A stretch of DNA of 64,000 nucleotides from Crotophaga sulcirostris (taxonomy: Eukaryota > Chordata > Aves > Cuculiformes > Crotophagidae), in NCBI GenBank assembly GCA_013397455.1, contig VYZB01000741.1, positions 233,379 through 297,378 of the forward strand. Reading direction: 5' to 3'. How positions within the stretch are numbered: the first letter of the stretch is position 1; the number at the start of each line of letters is the position of its first letter. The notes below the pieces were generated by a model, which was given only the letters and a program-made list of their open reading frames with translations, ran no database searches and was not told where the DNA came from. Below are positions 1 through 21,100 of the stretch, piece after piece. The position numbers and the translations under genes are program-made.

Positions 1-885
<885 letters not shown>

Positions 886-2152
886 TTAACATTAAAAACA
901 GTTCTGTTTTCAGTGGGAAAAAAAATCTCAACCATTTGGTAAAGGTTAATTAAATTGGTAGAGGCAATTCATATGGCAGCTCCTCCATGGCTGTACAGCA
1001 AGGTAGTAGGTAATTAATTAGGTAATGGCCAAACCAGACAACTAAGTATTTCCTCTCCCACCTCCTCCCTTGCTGTATGTACTATAATTTACAGGTAAGG
1101 GGTGACTGCAGCAGAAGGGTGTTTCTGTATGTTTTGATTTAATCTGCCAAATACAATGCCCTCTTCATCCTTGGGCAGGGCTCATGAGACATCCAGCTCC
1201 ACAGCACACCTGGTACCTGACCAGAAACCTCCACTGCTAAAAGCATAAGCTCAAGGTGGGGAGGCAGGAGCATCCACTGCAGCACTAATAAACCAGACCC
1301 ATGGCAGAGACAGCTCCCCTGAGACACCCATGTGTGGGCTGACAATCGCACTCTGTTGTGATGCAAAACCAAAAACGCCAACAGAAAGGATCAGAATTAT
1401 TCTCATAAGCAGGCACGGTGCAGTTGAAAAAAGAGAAGGAGTAGGAAATGGTTCAGAAGTTTGTTATCAGCTTGCGGGCTGCAGCGCTGCCAGCACTCAC
1501 ACTCCTCTCAGGGGAAGCAGACATATGGTTGCTAAAACAGGGGGGATCTGGCACAGCACCTAAAAACTGCTGCAGTTGAGGTCAGATTCTTTTTTTCTGT
1601 AAGCAGGCCCAAACCTGACCAACTTCTAATAAGTTACAGTGGTGACTGTTTGTTTATTTTTCAAAAAATGTGGTTTAGTTTCTATGTCAAGAATGCTGGC
1701 CCTCTTTCAGCTTTGGCTTCGGCTCAAATGTAAAATGTCCCACCTTCCCCAAGGCCCTGTTTTTACATTTGTTTCTTAGCCACATCAATCCCCCGAGCCC
1801 TGAAGAGATATGATTCACTTCTGACTTGCACCCTGCTCCCCGCCTGTTTGCTCAGCACATGCCTTTTGGTGATGAGATCACGCTGACCTGAAATCACTTG
1901 ATGTAAAACCGTAACTTTTAAACCCTCATTTGACTGGGACTCTGAACTGGGGAGCTAATGCCTCTCAGCTAAGCCATAAAGAACGACCATTTGTATCTTT
2001 GGTGAACTTGCATGGTAACCAAAGCGAACACACTTCACCTACAACAGGCCAGGTGACAATGACAGCTGGCAAGGCACAACACAGGGGTAGAACACCTGCT
2101 TGCAACTGTTGGGCTTCAAGAAAATGAAGGCTGCAAGGAAACATCAAAGCTC

Positions 2153-2456
2153 ATCACAGTATCACAAAATTGGAAAGGACCTCTGAGATCATCAAGTCCA
2201 ACCTATAACCCAACACCAACACCAACCCAGCATCTAAACCCTGGCACTGAATGCCTCATCCCATCTCCTCTTAAACACCTCCAGGGTTGGTGACTCCACC
2301 ACCTCCCCAGGCAGCGCATTCCCATGGCCAATCACCCTTTCAGGGAAGAACTTTTTTCCTAATATCAAGCCTAAACTTTCCCTGACCAAGCTTGAGTCCA
2401 GGTCCTCTTGTTCTGCCACTGGCCTCCTGGGAGAAGAGACCAACCCCTGCCTGACT
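2153..2456 (-). repeat. CR1 LINE 3' fragment
   Basis: This is a 5'-truncated CR1 retrotransposon with its sense strand on minus, the same direction as EVL. The plus strand opens with ATCACAGTATCAC, the reverse complement of the 3' tail. Then follow the reversed 3' UTR (a GACCTCTGAGATCATCAAGT block) and the ORF2 C terminus. The minus-strand translation shows [20 protein letters not shown] and [13 protein letters not shown], typical of the CR1 ORF2 end. An extra CCAACA unit and several substitutions separate it from the copies at 48, 53 and 60 kb. Confidence 0.93.
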
Positions 2457-3952
2457 CATGACGTCAAGCAATTGTAATATGGATCTGGCTTTAGCTTCAA
2501 ACCAGTTCTGGCCTCAGTGGCTACTTCAAAGCTTCAAAAGTGTACTTCTGGTTTTCTGAAGATTACTGCTCCTGCCAGCATGAGTCTATACCAACCTGCA
2601 CATCTGTGCAGAGCAGGAGCATTAATGCACTGCTGGTCTCTATCTTAGCACTGCTGCTGTCTGCAAGCACGCGCTGAGCGCATCACCCAGGCACACGAGG
2701 GGAACAAGGAGCTGGGTGACCACGTCCTGGTGGTGAGAATGACGCTTGAGTTCTACCACTTTAAAAACCATATTTCATTGTGGCGAACCTTTTAGACACC
2801 GTCAGCTAGAGAAGAAGATAAACATAGATAAGGTGAGCAGAATGGAAAGCCAGTATCATAACTTTGAACGCGTGCACCAAAAAAGGGTCAGGAAACAGAA
2901 AGGATGCTAGACGAAGATAAGAAAAGGAGCCTACAGAAGAAGATATGTGGAAAAAATAGAGAAAATTAAAGAGAGAGATTATTACAGGTGGAATATAAAA
3001 AAAAAATAAAAGCGAAACATTAAACACAGGCAGGGATGAAGTCATGAAGATTACTCTAGTGTGCGCCTTGCCAAACTATGTAATAAAACTTAAAATCGCT
3101 CCTTTGTGGTATCATTGTGTTACGTATTTTAAAATAGCTTCTCAACTCTTGGAAATCTGTGTAACTTCATTAGCTTCATTATGTGCCAAATCACATATTA
3201 GCTGAAGATTGGTCCTTTTCAGAAAAATATGGCTTTCCTGGCAAGATGATAACAGCTTTTACTAAACCCACACTTTTAGTGTGATTTAGCACAACTTGAG
3301 AGCAAGCATGAAATGGCTTGTACAGAGAATAATTTTAACTGAAATTCATTTTTTGTTCTCATTAAATGCAAATTCTTAGCAAGCATAGCAAGCTTATGAC
3401 TCCATGCGAGTCTCATAGAAAATATTTTAAATTCTGAATCTTGAGTCTTTCAAAACATCTCCTTTAATATTCAGACACATTTTAGATTGTAAGCACACGA
3501 AAATCACTTACATTCACCTGCTGGCTACATAAAATGAACAGCTAGCATGGCCTGATTCAAAGCAGTGCTGGATTTCACAGGTGACCAAGAAGCCACTTAT
3601 TTCATTTATTTTCAACAATATTTTCTATTTTTGAAATGGAACTATATTAATATATTGCCTTTGCTCTACTGAGGAGGATAAAAACAGTGGCAAAAGATAT
3701 GGCAGATGTTTCAAAAGTGCTCTGCAAGAAGCTGAAAACGGATGTGCTCAAGCCAGGCTGCCAGGAGCTGATGGCCAAGGAGGGTCTGATCCCAGTTCTG
3801 ATTATCTAAATCTCATATAACTCCTTTAATACCCAAACAGGTCCTGCGGGCTTAGGCTGCTGTAAATCAGATCACAGTATGCACCTAGGACTTTAAAATG
3901 CATTATGAGGAACTAATTACTTAAAACAGCAATATAACGATAACACTTTACG

Positions 3953-4034
3953 AGATGGTTGTGCAGAATGAGTGCTTTGGGCTGACTTGATGATCTTAAA
4001 GATCTTTTCCAACCTTAATGAGTCTATAATTTAT
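3953..4034 (+). repeat. CR1 LINE 3' end remnant
   Basis: A short, old CR1 tail in plus orientation. It carries the diagnostic 3' UTR block GACTTGATGATCTTAAAGAT, then CTTTTCCAACCTTAATG and a decayed ATTCTATGA-type tail (AGTCTATAAT). Its tail and 3' UTR differ from the TGATACTGTGA family elsewhere in the window, so it belongs to an older CR1 subfamily. Confidence 0.85.
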
Positions 4035-4356
4035 TTTTCTTTTTTTATACATAGTGCTAAAAATTAACAAAAAGTAAGTTAAGGGGAGCTGAGAGCAAAA
4101 CCTGCAGAATGAAATGATTCATTTCAGAAGCAAAAAAGGGAAGGGGGAACTAATAACATTAAAATCTGTGGCATTTATCAAAAGTTCTGTTTGCAAATAG
4201 GCAGCAATGAATTATGATACATTCTGTGCACTAAAAAATTAGAGAAAATCTGAATGAGTAGAGTAAATAGACTCTTGGGCACCTTGCAGGGAGCAGGAAA
4301 CGTTGCTAGACTGCATTAAGTATAGAACTGATGGTATCAAAAGAGATCAAAGGTTA

Positions 4357-11866
<7,510 letters not shown>

Positions 11867-11877
11867 GTGGTTGCCAT
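11867..11877 (-). CDS. EVL: EVL candidate first coding exon (M-A-T-T start)
   Basis: This 11-nt coding exon was found by reading for a short start compatible with the phase of the 4555 acceptor. On the minus strand it is ATG GCA ACC AC followed by donor GTAAGTAT. Joined to T GAA CAG it gives Met-Ala-Thr-Thr-Glu-Gln-Ser, in frame with the EVH1 domain. As I recall it, canonical mammalian EVL begins MATSEQS, so only the residue made across the junction differs (Thr for Ser). No other ATG occurs on this strand for 315 nt upstream, as expected for a scanned leader. The Kozak context is moderate: T at -3, G at +4. The donor matches consensus from +1 to +6 but has C at -1. Finding an ATGGCNACN start coupled to a full GTAAGT in the right phase by chance in this window is unlikely. 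Transcript evidence is lacking, so this is inference backed by homology. Confidence 0.82.
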
Positions 11878-12192
11878 TGAGAAAGACCTGGGCAGGTAAC
11901 CACACAGGAGTATTTGCTAAAATCCAGCTCGCGCTTAAACCCAAACCGGCTATTGCACCTGATTACAGAGCAGAAGACCAATTTGGCAAGGAGACAAGCA
12001 GGAGCCTATATGAAGGCTTACAACCAAAACAGGAAAGGGAAGCGTTATTGAGAGAGCACAGGGCAGGAAGTAACACTTGTACAGCAGGGGCGGGGAAGGG
12101 ACTTTAAAGAAGAAATGTTTTCTTTCTTTCAGCTGATTTACTGATCAAAAGTCCAAACAATATAGATTAAGATTAGATGCACTGCCTTTGCC
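11878..12192 (-). promoter_or_regulatory. EVL: Putative EVL internal promoter and 5' leader
   Basis: The 315 nt upstream of the proposed start have no ATG on the minus strand. They contain a GC box (GGGGCGGGGAAGGG, plus strand, 12087-12100) and an ETS/PU.1-type site (AGGAAGT, 12065-12071). A second purine-rich AGGAAAGGGA lies at 12031. There is a RUNX core AACCACA at 11898-11904 and a weak TATA-like CATATAG on minus near 12008-12014. Several CpGs cluster here (GCTCGCGC, ACCGGC, AAGCG, GGCGGG) in otherwise CpG-poor DNA. EVL is known to be well expressed in blood and endothelial cells, and ETS plus RUNX motifs fit that. The transcription start cannot be placed from sequence, and the far end is simply the limit of the ATG-free run. 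Confidence 0.55.
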
Positions 12193-15100
12193 TCATTGGT
12201 GGCGTGGATACTAAAAACATTTCACTTAGTCTCTCAAGGTACAGGTTCACTGTCCAAGAAAAAGCAAAAGCAAACAAACCTCAAACCCAGAAAAAAAATG
12301 CCATTATACATTTATGGCCTGGGTGTTTGCATGGTGCAGAGAAGCAAACCCAGGGGCCCCATAGGTACCAAGGGCCCTCATCCTGCCTTGCCACCAGCCT
12401 GGCACTGCCTGCCAGCTGGTTAGGAGCCTGCTCCAGCCCAAACTTGAATTGGCACAGCACTCTGCTCAGGCTACCGCATGTCGACTCTCAGCTACCATGG
12501 CAAGACAGCTTTTGGATGGGAGCTGGCTCACACCTGGCTAACTTGGTGTCCAGCCAGAGCAAAAGCTTATTTTTTGTTGCTCTCCAATCCCTAAACTAAA
12601 AAACACATCTTCACAGAAGGAGGTGATCAATAAAGTAGCTTACAGGAGGACATGGGAGAACTCTCCAGTATTTAAAAAAAAACAGACAGAATTTGCTCCC
12701 TTGCTATCTCTGCAGGATCTCCTTTGCCTGCCCTGCTGCTCCACTAATTGGGCATTGCCATTTGGCTATGGCAGCAAGACAGCCTATTAACACACACAGA
12801 AACTTTGCAAATTTAGCAATAATAACTGAACATATTGCAGCAAAAAAGAGTGGAGGTCTTGGAAAGCAGAACAGCAAATGAATACTTCAGTGCTATCTCA
12901 CCTACAACAGTTCTGATGGGTTGCCTCTCAGAGGTGGTGGGCCCTTCTTTTCTCCCCACTCCTTGGTTTGGTAAACTTGTACACATGGATGTAAACACCC
13001 TGCAAACCCTTTCTAGCCTTCCCTGCTTTATGTCAGGGTGTGGGTGCATTATGGCATAAGGAAATTAACAGCAGAGGGAGAACTAATGCCAGGAAAACAC
13101 CACAGGGAGAACTGGATGGAACCTGCCGTGTTCTCATTGCGGGTGGAGAAAGGTGGTGCTTTCTTCCCATTTTCACATGAAATTATCTTCAGGCTTTTTT
13201 TTGCCAGTGTGCTCACAATTTCTCTTAATGTGTCTAAATATGTTATCTGTGATTGCACAAACACGGACAGTGCAAATATACAAAATGCAAACAACTGCAG
13301 AATAAACCCATTTGGACAGTCAGAGATCCCAGCTGCCTCTCCCTAGCTCAGGCCATCAGGAGCACTCTCTGCTTGACAGCTTTATGTCCTTTAACTTAAT
13401 AACACTTTTGAACACACATGGCTTAAGAAAACACTCTTCCCATGCCATTACTTGAGCCACTGCACACTGCCATCCCAGAAAGGCAGCGCGGGATCAGCAT
13501 GTGGAAGGGGGAAAGGGAGTCTGCACATGTTTGTGTGTCGCTCTAGCAGTTGGCTGAGGCACTGGGTGCCCACCCAGGTTTTACACAACCAGGAACAAGC
13601 ACATTACCTAATCAGAACCCAGTTCCCTATAGTGCAATGCAAATTAACTACCTCCTTCCTGGAAACGATTGCACAAACTCTTACCCTTCCCACCTACTTT
13701 GATTGCTTTTGCCTCTCTGCCTGAACCTGATCGGGAGCTGTGGTGGCAGCACCCAGCTAATCTCCCACAGCACCCCACAAATGGCAGAGCCACTCAGCTC
13801 TTGAAGACCTGCTGGAAACACAGCAGGGACCTGTGATCTGACCACAGAGGCAGCATGTAGCATCCTGTGCACATGGGCCTTCTCTGCACCGCAGGCTCTG
13901 AAGTCTCCACTAATGAGAGCAAAACCCGCGGAGCTCTGAGGAGAACAGTCCTCGGGACATGACACAACCCCTCACATCCTTGCAGTGCTTTCAGAGTGCA
14001 ACATACATGTGAATAACCTTAGATCCTGAGCAACAGAGCAAGAAGAGAGAAGTACAAGAAACAGGCTGAATTATGCAAGGCACACCAGCTACATCAACAC
14101 AGCAGTGCGGTTTCTGTCGGGGAGCGAGGCCTACAACCACCACTCCACCTGAGCAGAGGAGTGGAGCGCTTGTCGCATTCACTGGTTTTCCTGTTACAAA
14201 AGATTGCTTTCATGGTGCAACAGAAAGGCCTGCAGAAACTATTGGTGAAATGGCACTTAGTACAAAACATGGGTGTCAAAATCTGTTTGATCTCACAGTC
14301 GCTCGTGCATCACCCACTCAGCTACAGCTTCTGATTCCTCTGAAGTAAATCTCTGTATGACTGAAGGGTTTCAGTTTTCAACTGATGGGGAAGTTTAAGA
14401 CCCAACAAGAAATCAAGTTCTCACTGACCTTTAAGCAAACCTCTTTAATGTCTTTTTTTTCTGTTTAATGAAACATTTCATTATCACCTTTCTGGGATTT
14501 CAATTTGGCTGCATTTTCCTGATACTACGCTCTTCTGCTTTGTAATGTGGGTGGATTTTAGGCACAGCCTTTTTTTTCATTCAAAAAGCCCTGCTTTTCA
14601 TGAATTTGAAACTTGACATTATTTGGAGTCAAGCGGCAGTGCCTTTGTATGGCTCATACACTGCTTAGACAATTGTTAGGGAGTTTGCCTGTGTAAACAG
14701 TACCTTACTGCATGTATTAGAAAAGAATGATACAACCTGAAAAATGCATCTCCAGATAACCAAGGGCTCAAATCACTACTTGCCCAGATCAGCCACACTG
14801 ATCTAGGCAGACGGATGCAGGAAAATGGACTAAGGAAAGCTCTGAGCAGCCTTTTGACTTCTCTGCTTTCAGGTGTTTAGGACAGCTACAGTCACTGATT
14901 TGAGGGGGAGGAGGCAGCGTTTTGTTCTTCTCATAATAATTTTCCTGCTAAACCAAGCAGATTTGATTCTCCTTACACACAAATATCAGCTACAATAATA
15001 TCAGCTAGCTCCTGAACTAGAACAATTTGGTTTTAAAGTTTTGGTTCTCCTAGGTACAAATACCTTGGAGCACAACCAAAAACTCCCAGGTTCCCCCAGC

Positions 15101-18100
15101 TCCTGCTGAGCATGATAAAAGCCCAGCAAAGAGCAGGTCACTGCTGACACATCCAAAGTCACACTGGGACAGTGAGTGGGACAAAGCCCAGTGCTGCTTC
15201 TCAGTGCCCCTGTCATAAGCCAAATTAATTTCATTAACACTGCAGCACACATTCCAGTAGAAGTGCCTCTAATCACCCCCCTGCATTGCTAAGATGCCTC
15301 TGTGGCCCTGGACTATAAAGGGAGCTCTTGGAAGGAAACAGCACTCTGGGACCACTGGCAAATAGGACCTAGGAGCTGGTTCCTATCCAGCCCTCACAAA
15401 GGACCGTATGCTGGAGAAACAGATTATTTCAGTAACATGTTGAGATCTGTGGGAGAAGATGAGGATTCCTGAAAACAGAAGCAAGGCTTTAGTCGCAATT
15501 ATGTGAATATTCCCACAGGTCTCTGAGCAGCACGTCTGCTGGCCACATACTGGGCTTTCATGTTCCAGAGACGACCAAGTAATGTACTTGCTTTCTTTAG
15601 CAGAGCTTCATTAACAGATGAAACATGATAGATACAAGGCAATAATGTTATATATTTTCAATCCTTAGAGCTACAGGCTGAACGCAGAAAGCTCAGCATC
15701 TCAGCCTCAAAATGATTCATCTCCAAATACAAAACCCAGTTAATTTTTAAGAATGAACTGAAGAGGCACTGCAGAATGTGTCGTGTATGCTCCAAAAAGA
15801 CTATTACAATCACAATACACAAATAAAATATAACCATCTCAGAGCTATTTGAGGGTAGACATAATTAAAACACTTTTCCTTAAGAAGCATATATTTCCCA
15901 CCTTCCAAAGAACTTCTTATGCATCTATATCTGTTGTTTTTAATTCAGTGTTACTCCAAAAAGGCATCTTATTATACTGCACAAAGCTTGAAATTTGCAT
16001 ATGGCAACGTGGTTTTTTATGACCTCATGATTAAGAAATCTGAAAGTTCACACTGACACTGTACACTCTAACTCCACAAACTACAAGAACATTGTAGGAA
16101 TATATGAAAAAAAGCTACATAATAGAATATAAAATATGCATTTATATATTCAGATTTGCAAAACTAATTTCACAGCTGTTAATAGTCTTTGAATATGACA
16201 TTTCTTTATACACTGAGATTTGCAACAGCTAAACATCTTGATAAGACACAAAAAATTCCTCATCCTCAGAAAGTTTAACCCTATATATTAATACATGCTA
16301 TTACTCTCTCAGATCTTTAGTTTATGCTCTTCACTTGTTTTAAAGGAGCAGGAGAGACACTGGATAGGAGAGTAGAATATATTACTAGTATTACAAGAGT
16401 TAAAAATGTGCAATAAGTTGAGGTGCTAACTGACACTTTGACAGAAAAACAATTGTTCCTGCTCTCAGGATATTTTACAAAGGAGAGTCTTCTTGAGACT
16501 ATTAATTTCGATGCAGTCCCACCACTGCTGAGGACCAAGGAAGTTTTGCCACTGACTTAGAAGAGACAAGACTTAACCCTTGGTACAGATCCACTCAAGT
16601 AGTGATAAATAAACACATGGCAGAAAAAAACCCCAAACACCTAAATTTTTTAAAGGAGTTATGCAAGATCTGAGAAGCCCTAATTTTTCATTCTGCCAAT
16701 GCCCCAACTCTCTCATTCATACAATGCCCTTTTCTAGGATGATTTCATCTCTGCTCCCTCACTCTGCAAAGAGAACATCCAGGACCCACCTGCTTTCAAG
16801 GGGACTGTGTTTTGGCTGATGCAAACACCTTAGGTATTGCATTGAGGAAATAACAGTAGAGAATTAACTCTGTGGCTGCCTTCAATTTTCCTCTCTATAA
16901 ACTGTGATGAGCAGCGGGCAGTAAGCCCAGACCCCACGTTAAGCAGCATGGAACAAGTTATAGACCATATGGAGAGAAATAAACTGCCACTTCATACACA
17001 GGATATCTATAATGCTTTTTCACTTGAGTCAGCTAATTGCACATCCGCAAATCAGCACATTTATAACAAATGGAGCGTTACGATATCACGGGAAATTTAT
17101 TTAATATCATCAAAGTTTGCCTGGAAAAGTTTCCCTGAAAGTATGAAAGTACTTAGGAGCCCTGAGTGCCTGGGACATTTTACAGTCCTTATTAAACAAA
17201 CATTTCCACATCGTTTCATGGCAGGCAGTGGTGCAAAGGACCACATTTCCTAAGCCTCTGTGTCAGTAATTCCAGTGCAGACCCCCCCATGGGCATCTCC
17301 CTGATAAAGGCAGAAAGCACCTCCTTGCTTACAGTTAGAACCAGCCCTGCTCCAGCAGCAGAGGAAGATCAGTTATTGCTCACATCAGTAGCTGCAGGTG
17401 AGGCTTATCCTCTCCTGTCTTTACCAGAGGCTAAGAATCAAAGGGTATAAGACTGTTGCAAACCCTCTTCTGTATTGCAGACTATAAGGTGTACTTAGCT
17501 TTTCTGCATAACTTTTACATTAAAGCAAATCAATGACCTTGATCTAAAGAGCCATCAGTCTGAGTGTCAATATAGATCTACTTGGGGTATCAGTTGAAAG
17601 CGATACAATGTTTTGAAAAAACATATTAGAAAGAGAACCCAAAATCACTCACAAATCAACAAATTACAGAAAGGAGAGGTGGAATCAGAGAATGGGGAAA
17701 GTTTCAAAAGTAATTCAACTCTCCTTTCCTGCAAATGCCTTTCTGAGCTTTCCAAAGCTCCACCATCTCTCAAGTTAAGACATTCAGGAGGACTGAGATG
17801 AGGTGGTGGAGAATTTCTAAGAAGCAGCAACAAATGACCTGCAGTACATCTTCCACTTGGCTGGTGTTGAGGCAGCCTCTACAGTCATGCTAATACCCAC
17901 AGCCAGGTGGGATCAAAAGGCAAATTGCTTTTTCGAGTGCAGCAACAACTATTTCTCAACTCCAACGAGAATATGGAAACCACCATCCAAAGCTTTATTA
18001 TGATTAAATCATTAATTAAAAAAAAAAATCTGCAAGACTTTTGAAAGATGTAATATATTGCCATAACCTCCAACCTCTTCTCCATTCATGTTGGCTTCTC

Positions 18101-21100
18101 TCTACATCCTGAAGAACTCACCAAAATAGAAATTGATGCAGAAACCTTCAGTCAGTTCCCAGCAGGATCTCTCACAATGAACTTTATAACCAGTGCGTTA
18201 TCAGCTGAGAATGCTATAGCGTTATTTGGTCTGCTGAAACCAACTCCCCAAAGTGCAAACAGAATACAAATCAGGCAAAGCCCTGAATTGTCTCTTAGGC
18301 TCCACACTCAGTTCAGGCAGTTACAGCTTAATGGATAAAACACTGCTCTCCAAGACCCCTATTCAAATGCTGTTTGTGTCGCTGTGACGGGTGCTGGGTT
18401 AGGGAGCATTAGTTTCAAAGAACCATTTTCCTAAGTACTGTCTGCATTTTTTGCCATGAGCCTTTCCTCTTCAATATTTCTGCCTTCCCTGCCTGTCTGA
18501 TCTCTTTCTGCTTAGGCTGACTGGCTTCTAACACCCAGACAATGGTCCTTATTTACTTAATAATACAACCACAGCTGGAAATCAGACCATGGATTTGGGG
18601 AACGCTTCTCTGAAATACGTGATGTGTGAAAATAACACTTCCCTACCTCCCTCTGAAGGTTTTTGTAGACCGTACAGTGAATGGTTTCCAGCTTGGTCTT
18701 ATGCAGCTGGTGGACTCTCTATCAGTTATCTAGTTTTCCATCCCTCCCCCTTTTTTTTTTTCTGGATAGAGGCTTTTTGCTCTTCAGGAATCCTCCTGCC
18801 TGCCCCAGAACAAGAGAAAAGGGAAAACAGAATAAAACAACAGCTATTAATCGGTGTGCCATATTCCTCATTGCTCTCAGCCTCTCACTTTCACTGCCAC
18901 TTAGAGTTAGGTTTATGCCATTTTAAAAACAAGAATAAGTATAAAACCTGCTGATACATGAGTTTTTCCATGTTTTGGTTTCTGTGCAGGCTCTCTTGTG
19001 CTGTGATGTGCCCGAGGCAGTTGCTGCCAGCCCTTGCCATGCATGGTTGCCACGCACTCGCCTTCCAGAGAAACAAGTAGCAGGATTAAAGTATATGCAG
19101 TAGCTCATGCCTGTGTTAGCTCATTTGACTATTAGGTACTCTAAGGAAAAATCCGGTAGTTCTGAAATCTGAGAATTTCCACTGGAGACTCACCAACTAC
19201 TTAGTCACCAAAAGCCAAGATCATGGAAATAAAAAAATATATTTAAAAATATCTTTAAAATAATTTAAAATTTTAAAATCCTAAAGCCAATGTTTAGTTT
19301 AAAATAATTTCCCATCTATTTCCATAATGCCAGAGGCAATTCCAGTTAGCAAGAAGTGTAGTGCACTGAAAGAAAAGCAATCAAAGGTGTTGTCAGAAAA
19401 ACAAATGGGATAAACTGTAAATAGCAATCTCATCTTTCAGATATTCAAGATGGGCACCATTGGTTCCTTGGTCTTAAATGGAAGATTTATTATTATGAAA
19501 ATAATACTAAATCCTTCTTAAACACAGATCAGGAAAAAACCAAATCAATGCCTCCAGTAGAGAACCCAAATGAGGTCGATCATGGCAATTTTGCTTTGCA
19601 TCGGTTGACAGGAAACAGTTGTTAAAGATGGTGCTATAGTTCTCAATCTTCATAAGCTTCTACAGCTCACAAATGTTCCTGGGAACACACAATTGTTGTG
19701 TTTGAGCAAACCCAAATCAATGCACCCTCCTCACGCCGGCCAGACCCGCAGTGAGCTGAGCTGGCTGGGGAAGGCTGGCATTGCTGCTCAGGGCTGAGGG
19801 AGAACCTCTTCTCTCTATTCCCCTTCCCACAGCAAGCAAAGATGCCACACTGTTAAAAACAGCATTTGTAGGTTGTCACAGGATAAAACAAACCTTAAAA
19901 GAGATAAAACAAGCTTAACAAAGGGGCTTCTTCTTAACATGGCCAATGGCTCAGGTTCCTCTGCAGACAAAGGCACTGTTTGACCTACTGCTCTAATTAG
20001 AGGAGCAGTGATGTTGACATTTGTGTTGCATAAAGCAGACACGTTAATAGCCAGAGGGAAAGCTGTCAGTGCATCTAAAGATCACAGCATTCGTGGGGAT
20101 GCATGATGCAGCCTTTAAATATTCAAATAATCAATTCAGTGCTTAACTTCTTTTACTGATAACAAGAAACAACCCCCAAATCAAAAAAAAACCAAAAAAC
20201 CAAAATCACCCCCAACTTCAGTCGGTGCTAATGCTCAAAGATTAACAGACAATACATAAAGCAGTTTTATTCTGCCAAGTATGGTATTTCCTTCCAGATT
20301 GTATGTCAGCCAGTTCTGCCACGACAAAACACAAGCAATTTATACTCTCTGGGTTTTTCACTTACTATTAAAATAATAACAACCACCAGAGATTGGGGTT
20401 CATACATTCCTATGTGTCAAGTTCACCTAAGCATGAAAACAGATACCTCTTCTCATTTATAAATACATGAAGTGAGTTTTAATTTAACTCTGATTTATTG
20501 TATCCTATCCCCTTGACGTGAGCCACACCATTGCCACAGACAGGCACTTCATGTTTTACAGACCAAAATCTCTGCAGTAAATCCTCTCTTTGCAGTGCCA
20601 AAGTACCTTAGAACGTCCCCTTCCCTGTGAGGGTCCCCAGCCTCCCTCTCTAACACTGGCAGCAGGGCTTCCTTGGCAGAAATCAGTGTTAAAATTCAGA
20701 TTAGTATATCAGGGCAGCAGCTCCTCCTGTGCAACTGCAGATCAGCAATGATCTTTTTAAGAGGCCTCCAAAGTCGGATAACAAGTTTTTCATAAGCTGA
20801 GCCTGTTATGCCAAGAAGGATGTTGCTTCACAGCTGCTGAGACTGTGAGCCTACTGCCCTGCAAATGGATCTGCTTCTCCCATGGTCCTCAAATTCCAAG
20901 CTTGGCTCACACCATGTTTAATTAAGGTTTGAAGCTTTCTTTTTCTTTTTTTTTTCCAAAAACCCAATACTAAATAATAAGATTTATGATTAGCCAGAAA
21001 AAGAGAAGAATGTGCTATTGGGCTGAAACCTGTAATGCACCCAGAAGGTCTCAAAAGGTGCCGATCTAGATACCATTCTAACACAGCAGAGGAAAATAGG

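Noticed and set aside
3699..3809. 36-codon plus frame beginning MADVSKVLCKKLK with a rather protein-like composition.
   Set aside because: It is antisense to an EVL intron, lacks a recognisable family, and is within chance length. It might be a decayed pseudogene fragment, but nothing supports that.
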